From NCBI RefSeq assembly GCF_004345855.1, contig NZ_SLXN01000001.1:558001-622000 (forward strand): 64,000 bases of DNA, read 5' to 3'. This stretch comes from Sphingomonas sp. BK235. Lineage in GTDB: Bacteria; Pseudomonadota; Alphaproteobacteria; Sphingomonadales; Sphingomonadaceae. This document shows positions 20,433 to 30,403 of the stretch, piece by piece (the first letter of the stretch is position 1; each line of letters starts with the position of its first letter). The notes under the pieces are model-generated. The model did not search any database. It was not told the DNA's origin and saw only the letters and a program-made list of their open reading frames with translations. Both the position numbers and the translations under genes were made by a program.

Positions 20433-20870
20433 ATGAGCGACTCGAGCGACAAGGACGCCGGCCCCGGTGCGACCCGAGACGACGCCACCGCGCGTATGGC
20501 GGATCAGGCGCGCCGCGGCGCGGAGCAGATGCGCGACGCCTTCAACGAACATGTCGTCGATCCGGCGCGTCGGGCGGGCGAGGCGATGCGCGCGTCGGGC
20601 GAGCGCATCGCGCAGAACGGCTCGGCGCTGGGGAGCACGATCATCGACCAGGCCGAGGCCAATGCGCGCGAGGCCTTCGCCGCGCTCCGCTCGGCCGCGG
20701 GCGCGCGCGACCTCACCGAGGTGATGCGGATCCAGGGCGACTATCTGCGTCAGCAGGGGCAGCGGTCGATGGAACAGGCGCGCGAGATCGGCCAGCTCAT
20801 CATGCAGTTCGGCCGCGAGGCGATCCATCCCGCGGGCAAGACCGAGCGCGACGAGACCGACGACGGCTGA
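20433..20870 (+). CDS. Phasin-family protein
   Basis: 145 residues, highly helical and rich in Ala, Arg, Glu and Gln, with no signal peptide. The pattern MADQARRGAEQMRDAFNEHV and MRIQGDYLRQQGQRSMEQAREIGQLIM matches phasins that coat polyhydroxyalkanoate granules; the second motif (F/YxxxQ..) is the most telling. The start has an ideal AGGAGAGCGAGG ribosome-binding site. No PHA synthase is in the window, so a role in storage-granule coating is inferred. Confidence 0.75.
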   Translation: MSDSSDKDAGPGATRDDATARMADQARRGAEQMRDAFNEHVVDPARRAGEAMRASGERIAQNGSALGSTIIDQAEANAREAFAALRSAAGARDLTEVMRIQGDYLRQQGQRSMEQAREIGQLIMQFGREAIHPAGKTERDETDDG

Positions 20871-20933
20871 GCGTGCGCCGCGCCCGCGACGCATCGCTTG
20901 CGGGCGCGGCCTCGTTCGATCTATGTTCCGGGG

Positions 20934-22358
20934 ATGACCGATCTCTTCCCCGTCGCGCTGGTGGCGCTCGCGCTCGGCGCGCTTGCCGGCTGGCTGCTGA
21001 CCCGTGCCGCGGCCGAGCGGATGCGTGCCGAGCGCGACGCGCAGGCCGAGCAGTTCCGCCGCGCCATCGCCGATCTCGCCGGCGCGGAGGAGCGCGCGCG
21101 CGCCGCCGAGCCGCTCCGCGCCGAGCTCACGCAGGCGCGCGACGAGCGCGAGGCGGCGCGGCTCGAGGTGGCGCGGCTCACCGCCGAGGGGCGCGCCGCC
21201 GAGCAGCGCATCGCCGACCTCAAGCTGGCCGCGGACGAGCTCAGCGCGCGCTTCCGCGACGCCGCGCAGACCGCGCTGACCGACGCGCAGAAAGCCTTCC
21301 TCGAGCGTGCCGAGGCGCGGCTGCGCCAGTCCGAGGAACAGGCGGGGCAGGGGCTCAAGGCCTTGCTCCAGCCGGTCAACGACCGGCTCCAGCGCTATGA
21401 GGAAGGCGTCGCCAAGATCGAGGCGGAGCGGCGCGACGCGTTCGGTCAGCTCCACGGCCAGATCGAGGCGATGCGCGCCGGGCAGGAGCGCGTCTCGGGT
21501 GAGGCGGCCAAATTGGTCAACGCGCTGCGCAACGCGCCCAAGGCGCGCGGGCGCTGGGGCGAGCAGCAATTGCGCAACGTGCTGGAGTCGTGCGGGCTCG
21601 CCGAGCACACCGACTTCCAGATGGAGGTCAGCGTCGCGGGCGAGGACGGCGGGCGGCTGCGCCCCGACGCGATCGTCCGCGTGCCCGGCGGCAAGTCGCT
21701 GATCGTCGACGCCAAGGTCTCGCTCAACGCCTATCAGGACGCGTTCGGCGCGGTGGACGAGGCGGAGCGCCAGCTCGGCCTCGCCGCGCACGCCCAGTCG
21801 ATGCGGGCGCACGTCAGCGCGCTCGGCGCCAAGGCCTATTGGACCCAGTTCGCCGACGCGCCCGAATATGTCGTGATGTTCGTGCCCGGCGAGCATTTCC
21901 TCTCCGCCGCGCTGGAGCATGACCCGGTGCTGTGGGACTATGCCTTCGAGAAGAAGGTGCTGCTGGCGACGCCGACCAATCTGATCGCGATCGCGCGCAC
22001 TGTCTCGGCGGTGTGGCGGCAGGAGAAACTGGCGCGCGAGGCGCAGGAGATCGGCGCGCTCGGCAAGGAATTGTACGCGCGGCTGGCGACGATGGGGACG
22101 CATGTGGCGCGGCTGGGCAAGAATCTCGACACCGCGATGGGCGCGTACAACAGCTTCGTCGGCAGCCTGGAGAGTCAGGTGCTGACCAGTGCGCGGCGGT
22201 TCGAGGCGCTCAACATCGACACGGGCAACAAGACGATCGACGCGCTGCCGGTCGGCGAGCAGGCGGCGCGCCCGCTGACCAAGCTGGTCGCGGCGGAGCC
22301 CGCGCTGCCGAGCGGGGAGGGGCTGGTCGCGGGCGTGCTGGAGGACGCGGCGGACTGA
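20934..22358 (+). CDS. rmuC: RmuC-family DNA recombination protein
   Basis: 474 residues. One N-terminal transmembrane helix (LFPVALVALALGALAGWLL) is followed by a long coiled coil (about 25-170) and the RmuC nuclease-like domain: KARGRWGEQQLRNVLESCGL, PDAIVRVPGGKSLIVDAKVSLNAY, EYVVMFVPGEHFLSAAL and TPTNLIAIARTVS. RmuC limits inversions at short inverted repeats in E. coli and is thought to act in recombination; this window is rich in such repeats. Start taken at MTDLFPVA after GGGG; the frame runs further upstream. Confidence 0.93.
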   Translation: MTDLFPVALVALALGALAGWLLTRAAAERMRAERDAQAEQFRRAIADLAGAEERARAAEPLRAELTQARDEREAARLEVARLTAEGRAAEQRIADLKLAADELSARFRDAAQTALTDAQKAFLERAEARLRQSEEQAGQGLKALLQPVNDRLQRYEEGVAKIEAERRDAFGQLHGQIEAMRAGQERVSGEAAKLVNALRNAPKARGRWGEQQLRNVLESCGLAEHTDFQMEVSVAGEDGGRLRPDAIVRVPGGKSLIVDAKVSLNAYQDAFGAVDEAERQLGLAAHAQSMRAHVSALGAKAYWTQFADAPEYVVMFVPGEHFLSAALEHDPVLWDYAFEKKVLLATPTNLIAIARTVSAVWRQEKLAREAQEIGALGKELYARLATMGTHVARLGKNLDTAMGAYNSFVGSLESQVLTSARRFEALNIDTGNKTIDALPVGEQAARPLTKLVAAEPALPSGEGLVAGVLEDAAD

Positions 22359-22423
22359 GCGGACGGCGCTGTCGTGCCGCCTTCGCCGCCCCTGACCTGA
22401 CCCGCGGCGTCCCCTCCCGCCGC

Positions 22424-22520
22424 CGTCATCCTGAACTTGTTTCAGGATCTACCCGGCCGCGCGTCCCACCGTCCTATAGATGCGCGGCACCGTGGATCCT
22501 GAAACGAGTTCAGGATGACG
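22424..22520. repeat. Palindromic repeat element, copy 4 (CGTCATCCTGAAC type)
   Basis: A 97-bp element in the 358-bp gap 22359-22716, beginning CGTCATCCTGAACTTG and ending GAGTTCAGGATGACG. This is the second sub-type, with TGAAC arms. Its last 41 bp are identical to copy 11 (60162-60202). I see no gene or other signal in the remaining 196 bp before the methyltransferase stop. Confidence 0.87.
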
Positions 22521-22716
22521 GCGGGGTTGAGTGGGTAAGGACCGTCTCTCCGTCGGCGGCGCGACGCGTTCGCCCTGTTCTACGTCCCAAGCTCCGGCTC
22601 AACGAGGTCGGATGAGCCTGTCGGCACACCTCGGTCGTGGAGGTTCTCTCTCCCGATCGCGCCCATCGTGCATGTGCAGACCCACACGCGAGCCTCGACT
22701 CCCGCGGTTGCCACTC

Positions 22717-23517
22717 TCACCTGCGATGCTGCGCCAGCACCTCATAGGCCATCACCGCGGTCGCCACCGCGGCGTTGAGGCTGTCGGCCTTGCCCCGCAT
22801 CGGCAGCTTCACCAGCAGGTCGCACGCCGCCTCGTAAGCCTCTGGCAGACCTTGCGCCTCGTTGCCGGTCAGCAGGAAGGTCGGCGCGGCATAAGGCGCG
22901 TCGCGATAGCCGTTCTCGGTCTGCAGGCTCAGCCCGACGAGCTGCCCCGCGCCGCCGCGCAGCCACGCCAGGAACTCCCCCCAGGGCGCGCGCGCGATCG
23001 GCACTGTGAACAGCGCCCCCATGCTGGCGCGCACCGCCTCGGTCGAGAAGGGGTCGACGCACTCGTCGACCAGGATCAGCCCGCCCGCGCCGACCGCGTC
23101 GCCGGTGCGCAGGATCGTGCCGAGATTGCCCGGATCGCGCAGCCGCTCCGCCACCAGCCAGATCGGCGCGGCGTGGCGGTCGAGCGCGGCGAGCGGCGTC
23201 TCGAACGTCTCGAACACGCCTACCACCGCCTGCGGATTGTCCTTGCCCGACAGTTTGGAGAGAATGTCGGGGATGGTCTCGATCGCCTCGCCGCCGCGCG
23301 CCTCGACCGCCGCGACCAGCGCGAGCACCAGAGGATGGCGCGCGCTCGCCGCGGCGTAGAAGAGGTAGACCGGCACCCGCCCGGTCTCGCGCGCCTCGGT
23401 CAGGATGCGCAGCCCCTCGGCGAGGAACAGTCCTTCCTCGCGGCGGTGGCGCTTGTCGCGCAGGCCTTGGACTCGCTTGACCAGCGGGTTGGAATAAGCG
23501 GTGACGGTGCGGGGCAT
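22717..23517 (-). CDS. SpoU/TrmH-family RNA 2'-O-methyltransferase
   Basis: A 266-residue SPOUT methyltransferase. The N-terminal substrate-binding domain (YSNPLVKRVQGLRDKRHRREEGLFLAEG) is followed by the knotted SAM domain with motif 1 ERLRDPGNLGTILRTGDAVG, motif 2 FLLTGNEAQGLP and motif 3 KLPMRGKADSLNAAVATAVMAYE. It methylates a ribose in rRNA or tRNA; which site is not decidable here. Apparently a single gene, 21 bp downstream of the HPr gene on the same strand. Confidence 0.93.
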   Translation of the reverse strand: MPRTVTAYSNPLVKRVQGLRDKRHRREEGLFLAEGLRILTEARETGRVPVYLFYAAASARHPLVLALVAAVEARGGEAIETIPDILSKLSGKDNPQAVVGVFETFETPLAALDRHAAPIWLVAERLRDPGNLGTILRTGDAVGAGGLILVDECVDPFSTEAVRASMGALFTVPIARAPWGEFLAWLRGGAGQLVGLSLQTENGYRDAPYAAPTFLLTGNEAQGLPEAYEAACDLLVKLPMRGKADSLNAAVATAVMAYEVLAQHRR

Positions 23518-23538
23518 AAGCGTGGCGCGGCGCGGACC

Positions 23539-23808
23539 TCAGTCCTCGCCGAACTTGCCCTCGACCAAAGCGCACATCGTCGCGACCACGTCCTCGGCCG
23601 CATCGCCCTCGGCGCTGATCGTGATCTGGTCGCCCTTGGCGGCGCCGAGCATCATCAGCCCCATGATCGAGGTGCCCACCACCTCCGACTCGCCCTTGGC
23701 GACCTTCACCGGCGCGGGCTGGCCCGAGGCGAGCGTGACGAACTTGGCGCTGGCGCGCGCGTGCAGCCCGCGGCGGTTGGTCACCTCCACGGTGCGAGAC
23801 ACGGTCAC
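23539..23808 (-). CDS. ptsH: HPr phosphocarrier protein
   Basis: An 89-residue HPr with the phosphorylated His16 in NRRGLHARAS and regulatory Ser47 in VVGTSIMGLMML, the target of HprK. It belongs to a regulatory PTS: a HPr kinase gene is nearby but no sugar permease. It ends a run of overlapping genes (hprK, rapZ, EIIA, HPr) on the minus strand; its start overlaps the EIIA stop by 4 nt. Confidence 0.95.
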   Translation of the reverse strand: MTVSRTVEVTNRRGLHARASAKFVTLASGQPAPVKVAKGESEVVGTSIMGLMMLGAAKGDQITISAEGDAAEDVVATMCALVEGKFGED

Positions 23809-24245
23809 GCCGCCGCCTCGCCGAGCACTTCGGACGCCACCGAGATATATTTGCGCCCGGCCTCGCGCGCTGCGGCGACCGCGGCGGTGACGGTCATCGC
23901 CTTGCGCGCCGATTCGAGCCGGATCAGCATCGGCAGGTTGATCCCCGCGATCACCTCGACCCGCCCGCGCTCCATCAGCGAGATGGCGAGATTCGAGGGG
24001 GTGCCGCCGAACAGATCGGTCAGCACGATCACGCCGCGCCCCGAATCGACCTCGGCGATCGCGCCGGCGATGTCGGCGCGGCGCGCCTCCATGTCATCGT
24101 CGGGGCCGATCGCGACGGTGCGCACCTGCGGCTGCGGACCGACGACATGTTCCATCGCGGTCACGAACTCGTCCGCGAGCCGGCCGTGGGTGACGAGCAC
24201 CAGACCGATCACGGCTCCGGGCATGGGCTTCGATATGTCGTTCAT
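23805..24245 (-). CDS. PTS EIIA component, mannose family
   Basis: A 146-residue EIIA of the mannose (ManX) fold with the active His20 in GLVLVTHGRLADEF and the LTDLFGGTPSNLA loop characteristic of the family. With no IIB/IIC partners near, this is the stand-alone regulatory EIIA found in alphaproteobacteria, phosphorylated through HPr. It overlaps rapZ (ATGA) and HPr. Confidence 0.93.
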   Translation of the reverse strand: MNDISKPMPGAVIGLVLVTHGRLADEFVTAMEHVVGPQPQVRTVAIGPDDDMEARRADIAGAIAEVDSGRGVIVLTDLFGGTPSNLAISLMERGRVEVIAGINLPMLIRLESARKAMTVTAAVAAAREAGRKYISVASEVLGEAAA

Positions 24246-25141
24246 TGACGCGATGGTCGTCCTTCGAGCGCATCCTGCGGTGCCGCCGCCAGGTCACGAT
24301 GCGTGATGGTGGGACAAAAGCCCGCCTCGCGCAACCGACGACCAACCCGCTCGGCGACGTGCACCGAGCGGTGCTTGCCGCCGGTGCACCCGAAGGCGAC
24401 GGTGACGTAGGGCTTGCCCTCGGCGTGATAGCGCGGGACGAGCAGCAGGAGCAACTCCTCGATCCGGCCAACTGCCTCATCATAGGCCGGATCCGCCGCG
24501 ACATAGGCGGCGACCTCGGGATCGAGCCCGGTGCGCGGGCGCAGCTCGGGCACCCAGTGCGGGTTGCGCAGGAAGCGCATGTCGAAGACCAGGTCGACCC
24601 CCGCCGGCACGCCGCGCGCGAAGCCGAACGACTCGACCGTCAGCGTCGTGCCGACGGTGCCGTCGCGGCGGAAGGTGCGGCGGATCTCCTGCGCGAGCTG
24701 GTTGCTGCTCAGCCGCGTCGTGTCGATCAGCCGGTTGGCGCGCGCGCGCAGCGGCTCGAGCAGCCGCCGCTCCAGCGCGATCCCCTCCACCGCGGGGCGA
24801 TCGTCGGCGAGCGGGTGGCGCCGCCGCGTCTCGGCGAAGCGGCGCGCCAGCTCGCCCTCCGCGCAATCGAGGAACAGCATGCCGACGTCGACGCCGGGCT
24901 CCTCGCGCAGCTGCTCGAAGCGGCGCAGCACCGCGGCGGGATCGAAGTTGCGCGTGCGCGTGCCGAAGCCGAAGGCGAGCGGGCGGGGCGTCTCGCCGCT
25001 GTCGGGCGGCAGCGCGACGACGCGGGTGAGCAGCGACAGCGGGACGCTGTCCACCGTCTCCCAGCCCATGTCCTCCAGTGTCTTCAGCACGGTGGTGACG
25101 CCCGCGCCCGCCATCCCGGTGATCAGCAGCACCTCGGTCAC
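24242..25141 (-). CDS. rapZ: RapZ-family nucleotide-binding protein with altered Walker A
   Basis: A 299-residue RapZ (YvcJ/YhbJ) homologue. The C-terminal domain is intact (VTVAFGCTGGKHRSVHVAERV; SFGFARGVP; VFDMRFLRNPHW). The N-terminal P-loop reads GMAGAGVTT, so the lysine of GxxGxGK(S/T) is Val15 (codon GTC), and the usual VDNLP is VDSVP. ATP binding by this loop may be lost or weakened. In E. coli RapZ targets a small RNA to RNase E; in this cluster the role is unknown but its link with PTS genes is conserved. GTG start overlaps hprK stop (GTGA). Confidence 0.9.
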   Translation of the reverse strand: MTEVLLITGMAGAGVTTVLKTLEDMGWETVDSVPLSLLTRVVALPPDSGETPRPLAFGFGTRTRNFDPAAVLRRFEQLREEPGVDVGMLFLDCAEGELARRFAETRRRHPLADDRPAVEGIALERRLLEPLRARANRLIDTTRLSSNQLAQEIRRTFRRDGTVGTTLTVESFGFARGVPAGVDLVFDMRFLRNPHWVPELRPRTGLDPEVAAYVAADPAYDEAVGRIEELLLLLVPRYHAEGKPYVTVAFGCTGGKHRSVHVAERVGRRLREAGFCPTITHRDLAAAPQDALEGRPSRQ

Positions 25142-25566
25142 GACGGCATCTCCCTCAGCCGCGCCAGCGCCCATTCCACCTTGATCGGTGCCGAGGGCCA
25201 GCGCGGATCGATCACCAGCTCGGGCACCGCGACGCCGGCGATCTCGACGTGGCGGGGGCAGGGCATGCGCTCGCCCTCCTCGCCCAACGCTACCACCAGC
25301 GCGACCGGGGCGACCAGCCGATACGGGCGGTCGACGATCCCGATCCCGCGCACCTCCATCTGCCCCGCGATGGTCGCGGGCGATCCCGCCACCAGCGCGG
25401 TCCCGTCCTGCACCAGCTCGGTATAATCGTCGGCCACCAGCTCGGCGCCGCGGTCGATCAGCCGCAGCGCGAGATCGGACTTGCCCGCCCCCGACGGGCC
25501 GGTGATCAGCACCGCGCGCCCGCCGAGCGCGACCGTGGTGGCGTGGAGCGTGACGCGCGCGGTCAT
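25138..25566 (-). CDS. hprK: HPr kinase/phosphorylase, short alphaproteobacterial form
   Basis: 142 residues, equal to the C-terminal catalytic half of the Gram-positive enzyme, as usual in alphaproteobacteria. It keeps the P-loop GPSGAGKSDLALRLIDRG and the family segment MEVRGIGIVD. It should phosphorylate HPr on Ser47 and so couple nitrogen or carbon state to the ChvG/ChvI system encoded next to it. Overlaps chvG and rapZ by 4 nt each. Confidence 0.93.
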   Translation of the reverse strand: MTARVTLHATTVALGGRAVLITGPSGAGKSDLALRLIDRGAELVADDYTELVQDGTALVAGSPATIAGQMEVRGIGIVDRPYRLVAPVALVVALGEEGERMPCPRHVEIAGVAVPELVIDPRWPSAPIKVEWALARLREMPS

Positions 25567-27140
25567 GGCGCGGTCGCTGGCTCGGCGAGCGGCAGGCGCA
25601 CGACGAAGCGCGCGCCGCTGAGCCGATCGTCGCGCGACTCGACCCCGATCTGCCCCTGGTGGCCGTCGACGATCGTGCGCGCGATCGCGAGGCCCAGCCC
25701 GCTATGCTCGCCGAACCCCTCCTGCGCCGGGCGGACCGAGTGGAAGCGCTGGAAGATCGCGTCGCGCGCGTCCTCGGGCACGCCCGGCCCCTCGTCCTCG
25801 ACGCGCACCTCCAGCATCGAGCGGTCGCGCCGCGCCGCGACGCTGACCAGCCCGCCGTCGGGGGAGAAAGAGATGGCATTGTCGATCAGGTTGGCGAAGA
25901 CCCGCTCCAGCCGCGCGCCCTCGCCGAGCACGCGAAGCTGGTCGTGATCGCGCGCGTCGAGCCGCAGCCGCACCCCGCGCGTCACCCCGCGCGCCTCGCG
26001 CTGCGCCACCATCGCGGCGAGCATCGCCTCGACGTCGACCGGCTCGAAGGTGGCGCGGCTCAGCTGCGCGTCGAGTCGCGACGCGTCCGAGATGTCGCTG
26101 ATCAGCCGGTCGAGCCGGTGCACGTCGTCGCCGACGATCGCGAGCAGCTGCGCCTGCGCGGCGGGATCGCGGACATGGCCGAGCGCGTCCACCGCCGAGC
26201 GCAGCGACGCCAACGGGTTCTTGAGCTCGTGCGTGACGTCGGCGGCGAAGGCCTCGGTGGCGTCGATGCGCGCGCGCAGCCCCAGGCTCATGTCGCTGAG
26301 CGCGCGCGCGAGCATACCGATCTCGTCGCGGCGCTCGGGCAGCCGCGGCACCACCACCTCGCGCGCGCGGCCGAGCCGCACCCGCACCGCGGCGCGCGCC
26401 AGCCGGCGCAGCGGCTCGACGATGGTGCGCGCGAGGAACAGCGACAGGCCGATCGAGATCGCCGCCACCACCAGGAGCACGACGCTGAGCCGGAAACGCT
26501 CGAGCCGAACGCGCTCGGTGATGTCGCGCGCGTTGACCGCGGAGAGCAGCGCGCGCCCGCCGGGCAGCGGCGCGGCGGCGGTGATCACCGGGGTGCGGTC
26601 GGGCGCGCGCCAGACGGTGACCGCGCTCGGCGCGCCGCCGAGCACCGCGCGCACGTCGGGCCAGTGCCGGCCGTCGGCGCGCTCGCGATAGCCCGGCGCG
26701 AGCGGGGCGCGGACGATGCGGTCGATCGCCGCGTCGAGGAAGCGCGCGCTGCGCTTGGCGGGCGGGTCGTCGTCGGGATCGTCGAGCCGGAAATTGGCGA
26801 CGCCGAGCGCGCGCGAGTCGCTGATCGCGGCGCCCGCCGCGTCGTACAGCCGCAGCCGCGTGCCCGTGTCGGTGGCGAGCCGCGCCACCAGCCAGTCGCG
26901 CCGCGCGTCGGGGATGGCGGTGAGCGCCTCCGCCATCAGCCGCGCCTCGCGCACCGCCTGGGCGGCGCGATCGTCGAGGATGCGGCTGCGGAACGTGTCG
27001 AGGTAGAAGAAGCCGCCCGCCAGCAGCAGCAGCGCCAGGATATTGACCGCGAGGATGCGCGGGGTGAGCGAGACCTTGCCGGACCAGGAGCGCGCCTGCT
27101 CGGCGGCGTCACTCCTCCGAAAAGCGGTAGCCGGCGCCAT
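25563..27140 (-). CDS. chvG: Sensor histidine kinase ChvG/ExoS family
   Basis: About 525 residues. An N-terminal helix ([23 protein letters not shown]), a periplasmic sensing domain of ~220 residues, a second helix ([21 protein letters not shown]), HAMP, the H-box [18 protein letters not shown], and an ATPase with [14 protein letters not shown] and [10 protein letters not shown]. ChvG/ExoS senses acidity or envelope state in rhizobia and Agrobacterium, with ChvI as its partner. The ATG at 27140 overlaps the chvI end by 32 bp; no later ATG or GTG suits the frame, so the start is not certain. Confidence 0.92.
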   Translation of the reverse strand: MAPATAFRRSDAAEQARSWSGKVSLTPRILAVNILALLLLAGGFFYLDTFRSRILDDRAAQAVREARLMAEALTAIPDARRDWLVARLATDTGTRLRLYDAAGAAISDSRALGVANFRLDDPDDDPPAKRSARFLDAAIDRIVRAPLAPGYRERADGRHWPDVRAVLGGAPSAVTVWRAPDRTPVITAAAPLPGGRALLSAVNARDITERVRLERFRLSVVLLVVAAISIGLSLFLARTIVEPLRRLARAAVRVRLGRAREVVVPRLPERRDEIGMLARALSDMSLGLRARIDATEAFAADVTHELKNPLASLRSAVDALGHVRDPAAQAQLLAIVGDDVHRLDRLISDISDASRLDAQLSRATFEPVDVEAMLAAMVAQREARGVTRGVRLRLDARDHDQLRVLGEGARLERVFANLIDNAISFSPDGGLVSVAARRDRSMLEVRVEDEGPGVPEDARDAIFQRFHSVRPAQEGFGEHSGLGLAIARTIVDGHQGQIGVESRDDRLSGARFVVRLPLAEPATAP

Positions 27141-27813
27141 ACAATGTCTCGATCGAGTCGAAGCCGGCATCGACCTCGCGGAACTTGCGGCGGACGCGCT
27201 TGATATGGCTGTCGATGGTGCGGTCGTCGACGTAGATGTCGTCCTGATAGGCCGCGTCCATCAGCTGGTTGCGCGTCTTCACGATGCCGGGGCGCTGCGC
27301 CAGCGTTTCCAGGATCAGGAACTCGGTGACGGTCAGCGTCACGGCCTGGCCGTCCCAGCTGACGCGGTGGCGCGCCGGGTCCATCACCAGCCGCCCGCGC
27401 TCGATCGGGCCTTGCGCGGCGGCATCCTCGCTCTCCGCCGCGGGCGCGCCCTCGGTGCGGCGCAGGATGGCGCGGATGCGCGCGATCAGCAGCCGCTGGC
27501 TGAACGGCTTGGCGATATAATCGTCCGCCCCCATCGCCAGTCCGAGCGCCTCGTCGAGCTCATCGTCCTTGCTGGTGAGGAAGATGACCGGCACGCGGCT
27601 CTTCTCGCGCAGCCGGCGCAGCAGCTCCAGCCCGTCCATCCGCGGCATTTTGATGTCGAAGATGGCGAGATCGGGGGGATTGTCGGTGAGCGCCTTGAGC
27701 GCGGTCTCGCCGTCCGAATAGACCCGCGTGAGAAAGCCCTCGGCCTGGAGCGCGATCGACACCGAGGTGAGAATGTTGCGGTCGTCGTCGACCAGCGCGA
27801 TCGTGGCGGTCAT
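27109..27813 (-). CDS. chvI: Response regulator ChvI family
   Basis: A 234-residue OmpR-type regulator: receiver with Asp53 in [13 protein letters not shown], the Thr/Lys switch residues in [10 protein letters not shown] and IAKPFSQ, and a winged-helix domain with [15 protein letters not shown] and [18 protein letters not shown], highly like ChvI of Agrobacterium. In that organism ChvGI affects pckA expression; here pckA is the divergent neighbour. It leads the chvI-chvG-hprK-rapZ-EIIA-HPr series. Confidence 0.95.
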   Translation of the reverse strand: MTATIALVDDDRNILTSVSIALQAEGFLTRVYSDGETALKALTDNPPDLAIFDIKMPRMDGLELLRRLREKSRVPVIFLTSKDDELDEALGLAMGADDYIAKPFSQRLLIARIRAILRRTEGAPAAESEDAAAQGPIERGRLVMDPARHRVSWDGQAVTLTVTEFLILETLAQRPGIVKTRNQLMDAAYQDDIYVDDRTIDSHIKRVRRKFREVDAGFDSIETLYGAGYRFSEE

Positions 27814-27898
27814 CGGTGGGTCCGGGTCATGCCAGCGGGGTAATCCAAAGCGCGCGCGCGCTCAATGGCGCGCGACGAAGCGCGCGGGACGGGTGTTT

Positions 27899-27940
27899 AA
27901 CATGTTTGACGCATCCGGCGGCTAAGCGTAAAACATGTTT
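27899..27940 (+). promoter_or_regulatory. pckA promoter with twin AACATGTTT palindromes
   Basis: A sigma70-like promoter, TTGACG (27906-27911) and TAAAAC (27929-27934) with 17-bp spacing, is overlapped by two copies of AACATGTTT (27899-27907 and 27932-27940), each the core of the palindrome AAACATGTTT. The copies are 33 bp apart, about three helix turns, so two regulator dimers could bind the same face. One covers the -35, the other the -10. The regulator is not known; ChvI is a candidate only by position. Confidence 0.6.
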
Positions 27941-27991
27941 AGCAGAGGCCGGTCGGCGACGGCACGGCGGCACGAAGAAGAGGATGGACCA

Positions 27992-29599
<1,608 letters not shown>

Positions 29600-29610
29600 G
29601 TCCAGACGGT

Positions 29611-29638
29611 GCTGACCGCGGCGCGCGCGGCGGTCAGC
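29611..29638. terminator. Hairpin between convergent pckA and hydrolase genes
   Basis: GCTGACCGC (29611-29619) pairs perfectly with GCGGTCAGC (29630-29638) over a 10-nt loop, 12 bp after the pckA stop and reaching into the stop codon of the opposite gene. A bidirectional terminator is likely, though no T-run is present. Confidence 0.5.
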
Positions 29639-30221
29639 GTCGGCCGATCAACGCCTCCGCGCGCGCGACCTCGTGCGCGACGACCTGCTTGGTGACGCGC
29701 AGGAACAGCCGCTGCGCCTGCTGCCATGCGCCGCGTTCGGCCACCACGCTGCGCTCGCGCCGCCCCGCGACGAGCTGGCTGCCCCAGCCCTCGACCGTCG
29801 TGCGGATCGCGGCGGCGTCATGCTGCGGCTGGATCACCACCGAGGGGAAGGGGAGCAACGTTCCCGGTGAGGCGAACAGGCCGGGGTCGCCCTCCACGCC
29901 GGTGTCCTCACTGCGCGGCGCGAACAGCAGCGCGCCGGCGACCCGCGACACATAATCGGCGGGCGACAGCCGCCCCCACCAGGCGCTGGCGGCACAGCCC
30001 AGCCCATCGGCGACGAGCAGCACCGGCCGCTGCGTCGCGCACACCGCCTGGTCGAGCCGGGCGGCCCAGATCTTGCGCTCGGCACGCGAGCGCACCGACA
30101 GCGCCAGCGCGCGCGGATCGTCCGCGGGCCAGCCGAACATCGTCTTCCAGGTCGGCACGGGGCGCGCCGAATCGGCGATGGTGAGCACGGCGAAAGGGCC
30201 CGAGTCGGCGATGGCGAACAT
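29634..30221 (-). CDS. Alpha/beta-hydrolase of the RBBP9/YdeN type
   Basis: A 195-residue protein with features of small serine hydrolases of the RBBP9/YdeN family: WAARLDQAVCATQRPVLLVADGLGCAASAWW (nucleophile region, with Gly-Cys or Ala in place of the usual G-H-S-L-G), PFPSVVIQPQHDAA (acid) and VEGWGSQLV (HWG-like histidine position replaced). The nucleophile serine and histidine are not evident, so catalysis is doubtful. The ATG at 30221 was chosen for its GGGAG ribosome-binding site; a longer frame runs into the fadA promoter. Annotation is tentative. Confidence 0.55.
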   Translation of the reverse strand: MFAIADSGPFAVLTIADSARPVPTWKTMFGWPADDPRALALSVRSRAERKIWAARLDQAVCATQRPVLLVADGLGCAASAWWGRLSPADYVSRVAGALLFAPRSEDTGVEGDPGLFASPGTLLPFPSVVIQPQHDAAAIRTTVEGWGSQLVAGRRERSVVAERGAWQQAQRLFLRVTKQVVAHEVARAEALIGRR

Positions 30222-30352
30222 GGTCGTCTCCCACGGGGGTCGGCGCGGCAGCGTAGCCGAGTCGCCATCACAGGCGAGTCCAGATGCGCTTGTCATCGCA
30301 CCAGTTCTTCTTTCACCGCGGCGAAACGAGCCGATCGCGGCTTGAGCGCGCA

Positions 30353-30370
30353 TTGACGTTGACGTAAGCG
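30353..30370. promoter_or_regulatory. Possible LiuR-like operator upstream of fadA
   Basis: TTGACGTTGACGTAAGCG lies 33 bp before the fadA start in the divergent gap. It resembles the TTTACGTTTACGTAAA-type sites of the MerR-family regulator LiuR, which controls branched-chain and acyl-CoA catabolism in proteobacteria. The match is partial and no liuR gene is in the window. Confidence 0.35.
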
Positions 30371-30403
30371 GCATCCAACGAACTCGGACTCGAGAGGTAT
30401 GAG

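Noticed and set aside
27935-27991. pckA starting at ATG 27935
   Set aside because: That ATG overlaps the -10 element and operator palindrome, leaving no room for a 5' leader; the downstream TTG has a ribosome-binding site.
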